From NCBI GenBank assembly GCA_964036195.1, contig OZ038459.1, positions 1,795,206 through 1,859,205 of the forward strand: a DNA stretch of 64,000 bases. The letters run 5' to 3'. Positions 35,815 to 46,357 of this stretch are shown here, in pieces. Position 1 is the stretch's first letter. Each line of letters opens with the position of its first letter. The position numbers were made by a program, and so were the translations under genes. The stretch is from Sphaerolaimus hirsutus (lineage: Eukaryota > Nematoda > Chromadorea > Monhysterida > Sphaerolaimidae). The notes below the pieces were generated by a model that was not told the DNA's origin, did no database searches, and saw only the letters and a list, made by a program, of their open reading frames with translations.

Positions 35815-37553
35815 TCTAGTTAGCCTACCTTTTCATATCCATATTGTTCTAGGTGAATTTTTGCCAAAAAAGGGTTTTTAAGTCTTTTTTGACTGCAGAA
35901 ATGCAGTGAAAAAATCTGCATTTTTGCTCAGTAGGAAAAAGGAGACTTGTTTCTGTTTGCTGCTAAATACATAAATACATGTAGGTAAGTCTACATTTGT
36001 TCGAGTAATCGTTGCCAGTCAACACAAAACGAGCTAAAAATGGTCACGTGTAAAATTTTTAACATTGAAAGCTCATGTTTCGAGAAACATTATATACTCC
36101 TGTTACTTAACACCCTGCACGCGTGGTTCCCGCTGGAAGTGTGCCAACGATGGTTAGCGCGTGCGAGTTTCATAAAAAGAGGAGAAAATTGATTGTTGTT
36201 ATAATGTTATTCATTAACATATTCACATCGATGAATTTTTTTCATCTTTTTACGGAAATCGCATGACTTAACAATCATTGGCACGCTTCCAACACGTGAC
36301 ATAAATCAGTGCGACGGCAGAGTATCATGTACGCCGAGTATACAAAGTTGTCAAATTCAAATTTTTCGATTCGTTTCTATCCTACCTATAAAGCTTTTGT
36401 TCTGCCAAAATTTTATCGCTTTTTAAATTGGTAGCCCTTTGAATTTGCTTGAATCTCAACTTTTATGAATGCATTTTATGACCTTAAAGTGTGTGTTTCC
36501 AAAGTTTGGATGTATTTTCAAATTATTGTTTGCCATCATACGCTGAAATGTGTCAGCTGCAGCGCAGCGCAGATGAAAATGCCTTCTATGTAATGCATTT
36601 CGTTGAGAAGAATGAAACGAGTTCATATTGATTTTGAGTCATGTTCCATGTGACAAATTTCCTGCCTCAGCGGATTTCTTGTGCATGAAAAATGGTATTT
36701 TTCCCATGTTCATCCAACCATTTCATATCGTTTGGAAGATTTGATGTCTTTGTTATTTTTCAAATCTTCTCTCCCGTTGAAGTTTTATATCAAAATTATC
36801 CGAGATCAAAAACCTTTCAACTTTCACAATTCACCTATTTTACACACTTTTTATCTCCACTAAAACATCAAAATCACATCCTCTAATACAAGCTCAAGCA
36901 AAGCACCTAAAATAACCATCGCTCATCCACATTTAGTCTTTATCTAAGGCAGTAAGGGCCCCCGGTGTGCGTGGGTAATTTTGTTTCGGTCGGTGCCACG
37001 GCACTGCGTTTCTGTGCGGCGCGACGCATCGGGGCAGAGTTGTTAAAAGTATTTTTGACACTTTTTTGAACAATATGTTAATGTAAAGTGTTTATTTTTC
37101 CGCTCACTCCACACTGAGTACAGAAAACGTAAATTTTTTTTGTGATTTTTACTCGTGAGTAAACGAGTTTCCCCGGGAATCGTAAAAGTGAGTATTTTTG
37201 GGTAATTTTGCACCCATTTTCACTCCAAATGATCAATTTTCATATATTTTTGTTCATTTTCAGCTTTTTGGCTATTTTTTCATATTTTTTCTCTTTTTTC
37301 ACCCTTTTCTCCCTTTCATAAATACGTTTTAACAACTGTGCTGCAGTGATTGGTCGCTTACGGCTGCGCACGCAAATGTGCGTCCATGGAATGGTGTGGC
37401 GCTAGGAAAGTCACACGCTTTGCTGTGGACTATTTATTTATCATTCAACATTTTCACTTTTTCTTTTAGTGTCAACACCAAAAGTATTTAGTATGAGAAT
37501 GGGGAATTTTATGTTCAATTTATAATTTGTCGATTTACAGAGTCACTCGCGCC
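35815..37553. repeat. Upstream of the signal-peptide gene: dispersed inverted repeat and hAT-like remnant
   Basis: About 36110-36345 (ACGCGTGGTTCCC to CATGTACGCCGAGTATAC) is the complement of 53577-53826. At 37033-37340, GGCAGAGTTGTTAAAAGTA and CGTTTTAACAACTGTG mark an old CAGAGTTGTTAAA element. The TTTACAG at 37535-37541 may be a splice or trans-splice acceptor just before the next gene. Confidence 0.55.
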
Positions 37554-38733
37554 ATGCGATTAAAAAACTACAGTGCACAAAATCTGCTTTTTATTTCTCT
37601 ATCATTCACCATTTCTTCACTTTGTGCATCAACTGAGAAAAGTGATGATCAACCAGACAATAATTCAGCATTGAAAATCAGCTCAGCAGAAATCGACCAA
37701 GTGGCCCGGTGCCAGTTCCGCAAATTGAGAAGTGAGAAGTAGAATGGCAAATGCGAAGTGAATTGAAAGGAAAATTGGCAAAAGCGACGTGAAATGGCAA
37801 GTAAATTGGCAAAAGCGAAGAAAAAAATAAAATGTAATTTTCCTTCACTTTCGCTTTTACTTCTCACTTCTCATTTCACTTCGCATTTGCCATTTCACTT
37901 GTCACTTCTCAATTTGCGGAACTGGCCCCAGGGCTTTAGCCACTGCAGTGAAACCGGATCAAAGGGGAAATCTTACATTGGTCCTGAATGCGTTAACTGA
38001 GGCAGTGGAAGAAGGCAACAATAGGTATCATTATGATACTGGGAAAGTGTAAGTTAGGGAACTTTATTGATGGAAGTTTGTGTACTTTTATTCCTAAGGC
38101 TGTAGTGATGAAAAAGTGCCACAGTGCTGCCGGTGACTGGTACTAGAACCAGGGCAAAAATTCTTATGACACATTTTGTGTATGACAAAAAAGTTGTGTT
38201 GACACTTTCTATTTATATCACTGTAAAAGGGGGTAAAGTCACAAATTTCAGACGAGCTTTCAAATACTCGATGAACTGTTAACATGTACAATTTTCCATT
38301 TCCATTTTCAATTTTCCAAAACACAATTGGTCATGGTTTGAGACTCAATTTTTGCTGACAGGACTTGCTGGCTCAACTAGAGAATTTTGGAAGTCATAAC
38401 TTAAGTTTAACAAAAAAGAAGTCTTGATACATGTTCCTGCCCCTAATGGAACCCCCTGCTTCAAACTAAATTCCACATAAGAACTATACACATTGCAGAA
38501 AAACAGACAACCAAAGTGACCTAGCTCAGCTGGCACTGATTCTACGGCGTGTGGGCACAATCCTGCAGTCTGCTGCCAATATGTCAGATTTGGCAGCCAG
38601 CCAATGGCAAGATGAATTTGAGAAGCTCAGCAGAAGGATGGAGGATGGTGAAGGCTTCACAAATTTGGCTGTTTGTTACTTTCCTGACATTCTTGTGACA
38701 GGTGCTTTTGTGCTGATGACATTTTTGAGATGA
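37554..38733 (+). CDS. Small protein with signal peptide and C-terminal hydrophobic segment, unrecognised
   Basis: Three exons (37554-37708, 37932-38024, 38499-38733 with stop) join in frame to 160 residues. The N-terminus (MRLKNYSAQNLLFISLSFTI then SSLCAS) looks like a cleaved signal peptide. The middle is hydrophilic and probably helical, with NLT, NQS and NMS sequons (AEIDQVARALATAV, LAQLALILRRVGTILQSAAN, DEFEKLSRRMEDGEGF). The end, CYFPDILVTGAFVLMTFLR, could be a membrane anchor or a hydrophobic tail. The start was chosen because an acceptor-like TTTACAG lies 12 bp upstream. Intron 1 is a 223-nt introner; intron 2 is an ordinary GT-AG. The gene ends about 150 bp from the end of the convergent SLC18B1-like gene. 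I recognise no family. Confidence 0.72.
37709..37931 (+). mobile_element. Introner: intron 1 of the signal-peptide gene (GT-AG)
   Basis: The intron is a complete imperfect palindrome, starting GTGCCAGTTCCGCAAATTGA and ending with the complement up to GGAACTGGCCCCAG. Exon sides read GGCCCG before and GGCTTT after, and excision joins QVAR to ALATAV. Inner motifs AAGTGAGAAGT, GGCAAATGCGAAGTG and AAAAGCGAAG are mirrored. Confidence 0.88.
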
Positions 38734-38881
38734 GGCTGTATTTTTACTGAAATTTTTTTTATGTTGTTATCTTTAATGATTGACATCACACATTCTCTAA
38801 TAATGTTGTTTGCTGGATATGCAGTAATTGCCATTATACAGAATCCTGTCTTGAATCTCTGCTTTCCATATGCACTGTTTT

Positions 38882-41800
38882 TTATTTATTAAGCTGCATT
38901 TTTGCATTGGATAGACCTTTTTTCACATGTGCTCCTTTGATACATTTCCACTTTTTCTCAAAAAAGCAGTAAACAGAATGCACTGATAGTAATGTGGCCT
39001 GTAAATTTTCAATGTTGCTTTCAATGAATTTTTCATTAAAAATTTGTATTTACATCAAAATTACTCACCGAAACTGCCACAATGAAAGAGACCAGTAAAA
39101 TGAGTGTGTTGAAATTTGAGATCCCGACAATGTGTCCTCCAATGGTGGGACCCACAAATCCTCTGTAATTAAACAATTGGTCAACTGAACTGTGGAAATT
39201 GGTGATGGGGTTTTACTTGCTTGAATAATTCCCATAGGGAGTTATTATTTCATCAGACTTTTTGAGGGGGGAACTATTCGAGGGGGATTATACAAGGAAA
39301 CGAGGAAATCGTCTTACTCGGGGGAATTTATTCAAGCAAATATTGTATATAATGGTTGCTGACGAGCTATACTTACCCTATTGAGTAACAAATCTGACAC
39401 AACGCAGAAACACAGCAATATGTACTCAGTCCTCCACTGTAGCCGTTTTCCCTGCAGTTCAAAATCAGTTGAATTTTAAGCAGAGGCACAAGTAACACCC
39501 TCACAAATATAAAAAAACTGATAAAAACTCACTTGGCATTGTCATAAATGATGGAATACGTGGGTAGAAAGTATGCGGCTAACATGGCACTGGTCAGAGA
39601 TTGCGCTACAACGACCATACTGAATGGATAGGGGTCGATTGAATCGACCAGTTTGCTTGGGCCGACGAAATTTAATAGGATAGCTGAACACGTGCCACCT
39701 GCGCGGTTTATGTTTTTTACGCGGTTTAGATAATCCTACCTGCGCGGTTTAGATAATCCTACCCTTATTGATCAAGGCTGTGATTGTGAATGCAGAGTTA
39801 TTGAAGAGTATTTTTGGCAAACATAAACGTTAATACTTTCCAAGTTGTGAGTATTTAAACTAAAACGTAAGGTACTTTCAAAATACCTAGGAAAGCTTAC
39901 AATCAAATGTCCAACAAGTGCCTCATATGAGCAGGGCTTCTAAAAAGAGCATTGTTTTGGCAATTTGGCAAACACTGCCCCAATAATTTCCATTAGGGTG
40001 ACAAATTTCCGTTTTCCGTTTCAGTTTTCTGCAGGCAAAATTTTTCCGTCACCACCATTTTCTAGCCGCTCATTTTTTTCCGTTTTTCCCGCTCATTTTC
40101 CTGTCCACGTGGAATTGGCACCTATCCACTCACCGAGACACATGATAAACATTGCGCTGTCATATTGATCAACTAGGAAACCCCAAAATCCTGCGGCCAG
40201 GCTGTAGGAAAGCTCGCTAGCGACAAAAACCAGGCTCACCGAAAAGTGTGTCTGGTTGAACTGAAAAAAATTTCATAAAGGTTTTTTGACTTTGGATAAA
40301 ATACTTATATTTACATTGAAAATAGTCAACAAATAAATAGAAGTACCGTATTTGCTTGAATAATTTTCCCTTGACACGGGGACGAGAACTCACGTTTTTT
40401 TGCAAGTGGTCAGTCAGAAATGGCTCATAATAATTCATAGCAATAGAGCAGACAATTAAATTCACGGATAGCAGAAACACTGAGGGTATGGTAAACAGAT
40501 CCCAAGCATTCTGGCCATACTTCAAGCGACTTTTTTCTGCAAAAAAGTTGGGTATACCAATGCATTTTTTAAGTAATATTTAGTCAGTTATTATTACTTT
40601 TTAGTAATCAATAATCAAACAATTGACAGAGCCAACCTTTCTTTCCAAATGACATTGGCAAAATGCCATAGGCAGCAAAAGCGGACACAACTAGTAGACC
40701 ACCAAACACAGAAAACACAAGGGAATAGTTGATTGATATCAGCGCACCGGCGACAAGCGGTCCAATTATCATGCCAACACTCTCGGCTATCTCCATACTC
40801 GCCTGAGGGAATTCCACTTCTGGGACCACTTCCTCAAGTGGTAAAGTGACAAGTGAAGTGGCACTTGGTGAGCCACCTTGTTGTAAGTGACAACTGACAA
40901 GTGACTAAATTTGCACTTTGGTAAATGAAGTGAACTACCGTATTTACTCGATTAATTCCCCCCACTTGAATAATTACCCCCCTCGAATAGTTCCCCCCTG
41001 TTAGACGATTGAGGAAAAAATAATTCCCCACTTGAATAATTCCCCCATCCCAATGATAGAACACAGATATCCTTCAAAAACGATCGACGAAGTCAACCAA
41101 ACAAACGATCTGTGTCTGGTTTGATCCATAGACTTCATATGTTGCACATCCGATGAGCAAAGATGCAATGGAATGTACACTAGCACTAGCGACAAGGACA
41201 AAATGTGTATGTATGTGATAGATACCTGTTTGAAAATTGTGACAGAATAATAATTCCCCCACTTGAATGATTCCCCCTCGAATAGTTCCCCCTATTAATA
41301 TCTGACGAAAAAATAATTCCCCTGGGGAATTATTCGAGTAAATACGGTATTCACCAATAAACTCACTAGTCGTTTTTCTTGCCACCTATGACTCGACCAC
41401 TTTTCTTGTCACTTGTCCACTCGCGGAATCGATTCCTAAGTCGGATAATCTTGCAAAACACAACAAAACGAAGCATATAGCTCACAAAAACGGTGGAAAA
41501 TCGTGCGGGGAATTGCTGCGCGGCCAGCGTCCAGCCGGCAGCGATTACTGCCGCGCTGCCGGCGTCGCATAATTTGGGGGTGGCTTTTTAGGGGGTGGGG
41601 GGGGGGGTGTTCTGCCGCTATAAATCCATGTTAAATTTACGTTTTCATCATATGAAATATGTATTTTCAACAACAATGACTGGAAAATTCAAAAACACTT
41701 TTCGAATTTGCGAATTCAAGAGAAAAAAAATGTTTTTTAGGTGTTTTTTCTGAGGGGTGAAATAAACATTCGAAAAGTCCATAAAAATTGGAAAACCTTT

Positions 41801-43320
41801 TCTACCTTTCGAATTTTTGTTTGCCACCTTTAATAGGAACACGAAAACGGTCAACAAACGTCCCCCCCCCCTACCCCCAAAACGGCACCCCCAAATTGTG
41901 CCATGGCCGCCGGCAGCCATAACGACGCGCCCCGCGATGCACACGGTGACGAATAGAACTGGGTCGGCGTCGCTGGGGCCATTCCGCAAATGGACGACGT
42001 GGTGGTAAAGTGGTAAGTGATGAGTAAAGTTGTATGTGGTGAGTCAAGTGATAAGTGGTACCTAAGTGAAGCTCAAGTGGGAAGCAGAGTTGTTAAAGTA
42101 CCGAACTTTTTCATAGTAAACATAGGTAAATCTGAAGTATTTTATGAGGTAAAATAGAATTTTTTACTTAATTTTTTAACAGTACTCGAGTATACGTATT
42201 TTTAGAGTGGGTAAACGAAAGTAAGTTTTAACGACGACGGTGTATGGATAGCGAGTGAGTACTTTCATTGAGGAATTTGCTCGTCGCTTATGCATACTTG
42301 AATTGTCTTTTTACTTACACATTTAATTTTATCTGTCACATGTCACTTTTCCTGCCACTTGTCAACTTGCGGAATTGGCACCTGGGTACGATCTCATCCG
42401 CCAGCCTATATTTTAACACCGGTATCAAAAAATTTATTGACGCGACACGGTATGCTTTGACTGAGAATGATGTATCCTGATTATTAGTGCTATACGGTAA
42501 ATATGTTATTAGGATATAAAGTATGGAAAACAAACCCGAAAAGTATTGTACCGATTCCATGAATGAAAGCGCCAAACAAGTATACGATTTTTGCACCAAT
42601 GCGTGGAATCTGCGGGGATAAGTAAATATATGACTGCAGATCCTTTATAAACTCCCATAAATACATATTTACATAAACACATTTACACAGGTAAATGCAA
42701 AACTACCCGAACAAACCAAGAAAGCATATACTGGAGCTAGTCCGATCATGAGAAGGTCGTAAATGCCGAAAATTAATCCAGTTTGAGTGTTTGTTAGGTG
42801 ACGAGGCTCGGCCTGCAAAATGAAAATGTCAAAAATCCACTAATCAACTGCATACAGCCGTGAAGCGTGTGGCAGCGGTTTTGTGAAGACACTGCCAGTG
42901 GCAGGCAGTCTGCCACACACTTCACTAGATTTGAGGTGAAGTGTCTTCCACACGCTTCACCTATCATCATGCAGGGCGAAATTCGTCAAGCGCACTTCAC
43001 GAAGCATCGTTGCACACTTTGCATTGTTCACGACACACCGTGAAGAGTCCGGAGGCGCAGTGTAGTGTCTTCATGCCGACACTGCACATGTCACGAAGAC
43101 ACTTCACGACACTTCAGGCCTCACTCTTCATTAGCGAGTTTATGAAAGCGGGGTCAATTCGAGTTACTACGGTACTCACCCCCACCAAACAACCACAAAA
43201 AAAACAGGACAAAAACGGACCACCGAATCGAAAATGGGTCCGATGGCGGCGCACCCGGCCGCAGTGGATACGTTCACCAACCAAAGCACAGCGAGCAAAA
43301 GCCAGTGTGTCCTGGACAGG
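38882..43320 (-). CDS. SLC18B1: MFS transporter, SLC18B1-like (vesicular polyamine/amine type), 5' end missing
   Basis: Thirteen exons read on the minus strand: 43320-43224, 42812-42717, 42609-42536, 42405-42382, 41972-41910, 41558-41486, 40802-40637, 40536-40394, 40260-40134, 39698-39533, 39451-39377, 39162-39069 and 38998-38882. All phases match, giving 437 residues from TM1 to the stop (human SLC18B1 is about 456), so only a short N-terminus is missing. Diagnostic stretches: SRTHWLLLAVLWLVNV (TM1), TQTGLIFGIYDLLM, IGAKIVYLFGAF, GMIIGPLVAGALI (TM5 G-x-x-x-GP-x-x-GG-like antiporter motif), ELSYSLAAGFWGFLVD, GGLSTYCCVSAL and GGFVGPTIGGHI. Family members are proton-coupled amine carriers of vesicles. 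One exon is only 24 nt. Two introns are whole inverted-repeat elements. AATAAA overlaps the stop region. The substrate cannot be read from the sequence. Confidence 0.85.
39699..40133. repeat. SLC18B1-like intron with TTTTCCG element remnant and GCGCGGTTTA duplication
   Basis: TTAGGGTGACAAATTTCCG at 39993 is the left end of the 2365/50577 family; GGTGCCAATTCCACGTGGAC (minus strand near 40123) resembles an introner end but is not at the splice site. A 23-bp unit starting CCTGCGCGGTTTAGATAA is duplicated at 39717-39765. Confidence 0.55.
40803..41485 (-). mobile_element. SLC18B1-like intron with a degraded introner and nested TA element
   Basis: The intron uses ordinary GTGAGC and CAG ends. Inside, GGAATCGATTCCGCGAGTGG and ACAAGTGACAAG (minus strand) at 41395-41430 pair with the CACTTGTCACTTTACCACTTG region at 40835-40860, an old relative of the 41973 element. 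A CCGTATTTACTCGAATAATTCC element with exact inverted ends sits at 40936-41349 inside TA. Confidence 0.7.
41559..41909 (-). mobile_element. Inverted-repeat intron with no GT-AG ends, SLC18B1-like TM4
   Basis: GCCGGC occurs at 41909-41914 and 41558-41563. Removing the 351 nt between equivalent points gives RVVMAAGSAAVIAAGW, which aligns without gaps to TM4 of SLC18B1 proteins. None of the seven equivalent cut positions has GT or AG. The inner ends pair (GGCACAATTTGGGGGTGCC against CGCATAATTTGGGGGTGGC, read inward), followed by polyG/polyC tracts. A canonical alternative (donor C|GTTTTGG, acceptor AAAAG|CC) also keeps the frame but would insert about 17 repeat-derived residues into the helix. 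Confidence 0.7.
41973..42381 (-). mobile_element. Introner: SLC18B1-like intron after the 24-nt exon (GT-AG)
   Basis: The 409-nt intron starts GTGCCAATTCCGCAAGTTGA on the minus strand and ends GCGGAATGGCCCCAG. The exon before ends CCCAG, so CCAG is duplicated and supplies the 3' AG. The junction restores DEIVPSDADPVLFV. Inside, GGCAGAGTTGTTAAAGTAC (plus strand, from 42085) to TTTTAACGACGACGG is a later CAGAGTTGTTAAA insertion. Confidence 0.87.
42382..42405 (-). other. 24-nt micro-exon of the SLC18B1-like gene
   Basis: It encodes LADEIVP plus split codons. The acceptor is AAAATATAG and the donor is the first base of the introner. Both phases match their neighbours (FG before, SDADPV after), and the residues fill the short loop between TM3 and TM4. 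Confidence 0.8.
42813..43223. repeat. SLC18B1-like intron rich in GTGAAGTGTCTTC palindromes
   Basis: GTGAAGTGTCTTC, GAAGACACTTCACGA and AGCGTGTGGCAG recur in both orientations from 42858 to 43122, consistent with a decayed foldback element. Confidence 0.5.
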
Positions 43321-43456
43321 CTGAGCACCCATTTTAGGTACCAGGGATGATGGCAGACACAAATTCGAAAATTAGAATGTGATATTGAATTTTCTTTGAA
43401 TTTTTGGTGTTATTAGAGATTTTATTTCATTTTTTTTAACTTGTGACGTTACAACC

Positions 43457-43724
43457 AGGGTTGGCATAGTCTCAGGAAAAATAAAAAAAAAATAAAAATA
43501 AAATAGAAAATTGAAGAATAATATAAAATAAAATGAAACTTAAATAAAATATAATTTTTATACAATTTTACTACACTTTTAGTAAAAATAATTTTACTGA
43601 AACGAATCCTGGCCACGAACTAAAATAAAAATGAAATAAAAATAAAATGGAAAATTGAAGAATAAAAAAATAAAATACAATTTTACTACAAATTTAGTAA
43701 AAAGAATTTTACTAAACCAACCCT
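43457..43724. mobile_element. CAGGGTTGGC-family MITE, old copy
   Basis: Ends CAGGGTTGGCATAG and AACCAACCCTG with AAAATAAAAATAAAAT interior, as at 1871. Flanks GTTACAAC/CTTACTAC agree at six of eight. Confidence 0.7.
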
Positions 43725-43936
43725 GCTTACTACTTAAAACAAAAATCGATGAAATTTTCCAGAAAAATTTGATAATTTGAAGTTGGAAGTGTTTCCAGAC
43801 TCTTTTGTAATTGAAAAACGAAAACACTATTTTGGATGGGAAAAAAACGAAATTAAGAACATGAAAACACTATTTTGGAGGAAAAAACGAAATTCAAAAA
43901 TTCATATCAGAAAAAAACACTTAAAAATTTAGACAC

Positions 43937-46357
43937 TTCTTCTAGGATGTTGCCATCGTCAAATACGAGATGGTAGTAGACGTGCTCGTCGAGCTGCTCG
44001 AGCTGGAGGAGGATTTTTCGCTGGCTGTTCGAAGAATGACGAATGCTGAATTCACGCCTGAAAGTGGTGATTGGCACAGTTGTTAAAATACCGGTATTTT
44101 TGGAAAGTGTAAGTGTAAACTGTAAATACACTTTCCAAATTTTGAGTATGGATACCAAAAGTGTAAGGTATTTTAAAAATACCTAGGAAAAGTGTAAGTG
44201 TAAAATTTTTTTTAGAAAGAGCTCTCACTGTTGAGCATTAGAAAACACCGCTGTTCTCACCTTTAGATCAATTTATTTATCATTTTCATGCATTATTTCA
44301 CATTTTACGGCCTTTTATGAAACATTTCAGACTGTAACAAATACTGTAGTGGTATAAAGTTCCCTAATAATGACACTTTTTCAGTGTTGATATTTTACTG
44401 ATTGAGCAATGCGATACACACTGTTTAAATGCAAGAATGGACATGCAGCAAATGTCAATGCAAAAGTTGACTTTGTGTCCAGCTGGTGAATTTCCATTGA
44501 TCTTGTCCTTTTTACAAAAGTATGATGAAACTGTAGAATACCATGAGTACTGATCAAAGGTTGTAGATCAAAGGCTAGTTTGTACATTTGCCATATTTTC
44601 TACATTCAATGCATTTTTTGTACATTACCCTATTTTATGCTTTCTCAAAAGCATAAAACAGGGCCATCTGAAAGAAAGAAAAATACACTTTCTGTACCCG
44701 GGTATTTTGCCCAGGAAAGTGTAAAAAAAGTGTATGGGTATTTTATGAAAGTGTAAGTGTAAATATAAATACCTATTTACCCGGGTATTTCGGGTAAGTG
44801 TAATCACACTTTCGCAACTCTGGTGATTGGGTGTTTTTCTGATCGGATTGAACGCTGTACGGAGAGTGTTACCGTATTCTGGTGAGTAGCGTCTCGTTGA
44901 AAGTTCGAACACAAGATTCTCTGATCTGTGGCGCAATCTAGGAAAGAAAATTCTTTAGGTCTTTTTATTTAGATGTAGTCCAAACGACGCCTATTTTCCA
45001 TGGCGCCAGCGCCATTATCTCGGCGCCCCTACCATCACCACACCAACCTCCATCCCCCCCGGCGTGACTGCCCAGTGCCCCAGTGGCCCTTTGGAACCGC
45101 CGCATCAAGTCGCCGTGCGACCGGCCGTACTGGCGGCAGGCGGCGCGCACGGCCGCCCGCGACGGGAACGCCAAGCCGGCGGAGGGCGCCAGAGTCGTTC
45201 AAAGTACTGCACTTTTTTAAAGTACACGTAAACGTAAAGTATTTTACTTTTACTCACCAATGAGTGCAGAAAACGTAAGGTATTTTTTCAAATACTTTTA
45301 CACTGCATAAAACATGAGTAAAATACTTTTTTTCAAGGAAAACGTAAAAACGACATTTTTTTGGGGGAAAACGTAAAAATGTGTATTTTTCTCATAGAAA
45401 ACGTAAGTGATTTTTTTTTCAATTTTTACTCTGGTATACATCAAAGATGTGTTTTTCTCCTGATAAGCATTTCTCGAGTAAACGTAAATACGTTTTGACA
45501 ACTATGGAAGGCGCCAAGTGCGGCTCGAGGGGCGCGCGGCGCCGCTGCGGTGAGAGGATTTGGGAAATGTGTGTTTTGAGTTGTTGAGTTCTTTAAAGTG
45601 TTTGATTGGTTTCCTTCCACCGCGAGAAAAGACCCGAGGCGAACCGATTTGATTGGCGCACCGATACCGGTCCATTACGGTACGCTAGAAGAATTTCCGG
45701 TAAACCTGCATTATAACTAGTGATGGAAAAGTGCCATGGCGCTAGCACCAAAGCAAAAAGCGCCATGGCGCTTCTGGCGCTCGGCGCTATTTTGCTGTGG
45801 CGCGATTGGCGCTCGGCGCCGCGCTCATGAAAAGCACCATGGCGCTTTTGGCGCTTGTCGCTATTTTTCTGCTGCGCCAGGAACAAAACGTCTGGCGCTG
45901 ACGCTTGTCGTCATTTTGCTCTGGCGCCATTGACGCTTGGCGCTGGGGCTCGGAAAAGCGTCATGGCGCTTGGCGCCAAAGTTCTGGCGCTTTTTCCATC
46001 ATTAATTATAACTCACAGATGAGCGTTCAACGGCGTTCAATGCGACCACGGCGTCACGCGCGGCGGCGGCGGCGTGAAGATCAAACGCAACGTCATTCGG
46101 TGATGGTTTGAATCGCACCGGCAGGCAAAATGTCGCCGCGTTCGCTTTTTTAACCTTGCTGGTGTAAGAATCTGAGAAAAAGTTTTTTTCAGAATCTGAG
46201 ACCAATACAAACAGTTTTGGACGCGAATAACATTCTCACTTCGAATAAAATCCGTCGAATTTCCGGTCGCGTGCAGCACATTGCCAGCGTCGCGTAGCTC
46301 GGCCACGGCGCACAATTCGCCCAGCGCGCGTTTTTTCGGCGAGATCAAACTGAACAT
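43937..46357 (-). CDS. Unrecognised gene, 5' exons
   Basis: Minus-strand exons: 46357-46232 (ATG, MFSLISPKKRALGELCAVAE), 46154-46017 (ATFCLPVRFKPSPNDVAFDL), 45544-45507 (RRRAPLEPHLAPS), a GC-rich exon from 45189 whose end is unclear (AFPSRAAVRAACRQYGRSHG), 44937-44873 (IAPQIRESCVRTFNETLLTR) and 44057-43937 (REFSIRHSSNSQRKILLQLE, then DEHVYYHLVFDDGNILEE). Phases agree at 46231/46154, 46016/45544 and 44872/44057. The junction at 45190-45506 is an element with 8-bp duplications whose precise removal keeps the frame; the link to 44937 is unresolved. The protein looks soluble and partly helical with no membrane segment. It could be a separate gene or, less likely, join the transporter downstream. 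Its first two exons have a decayed copy at 54.1 kb, which supports their reality. Confidence 0.55.
44075..44822. mobile_element. hAT-like MITE, CAGAGTTGTTAAA family, TSD GTGATTGG
   Basis: Ends CACAGTTGTTAAAATACC and CTTTCGCAACTCTG with perfect GTGATTGG at 44067-44074 and 44823-44830. Arms carry AAAGTGTAAGTGTAAA units. It lies in an intron of the unrecognised gene, 18 bp from the exon at 44057. Confidence 0.92.
45190..45506 (-). mobile_element. hAT-like MITE inserted in a coding exon, possibly spliced out
   Basis: Ends CAGAGTCGTTCAAAGTAC and CGTTTTGACAACTATG; duplications GAGGGCGC (182-189) and GAAGGCGC (507-514) of the 45 kb lines differ at one base. Precise loss of element plus one duplication (325 nt) joins HLAPS to AGLAFPS in frame. 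No GT-AG pair does this: the nearest acceptor (GTGCAG) is followed by an in-frame TGA. Either this is a non-canonical intron or the gene is broken here. Confidence 0.75.
45718..46004. mobile_element. hAT-like MITE with TGGCGC units, TSD ATTATAAC
   Basis: Ends TAGTGATGGAAAAGTGCC and CTTTTTCCATCATTA with perfect ATTATAAC at 45710-45717 and 46005-46012. The interior is GCGCCATGGCGCT / TGGCGCTTGGCG units. It lies in the intron between exons 2 and 3 of the unrecognised gene. Confidence 0.93.

Noticed and set aside
38551..38733. Independent 60-codon gene starting MGTILQ
   Set aside because: The frame continues upstream to a good acceptor at 38498 and joins in phase to two earlier exons with a signal peptide.
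39993..40130. Introner at the 3' side of the SLC18B1-like exon 40134-40260
   Set aside because: GGTGCCAATTCC lies 11 bp inside the intron, after a normal GTGAGTGG donor, so the element end does not define the splice site.
42941..43324. 127-codon plus-strand frame
   Set aside because: It is a shadow of the SLC18B1-like TM1 exon plus the GTGAAGTGTCTTC palindromic intron.
43937..44057. Alternative frame with a serine run (SSSSSSSSTSTST)
   Set aside because: It is open only to TAG at the end of this exon. The frame giving REFSIRHSS matches the phase of the preceding exon (IAPQIRESC), so I preferred that one.
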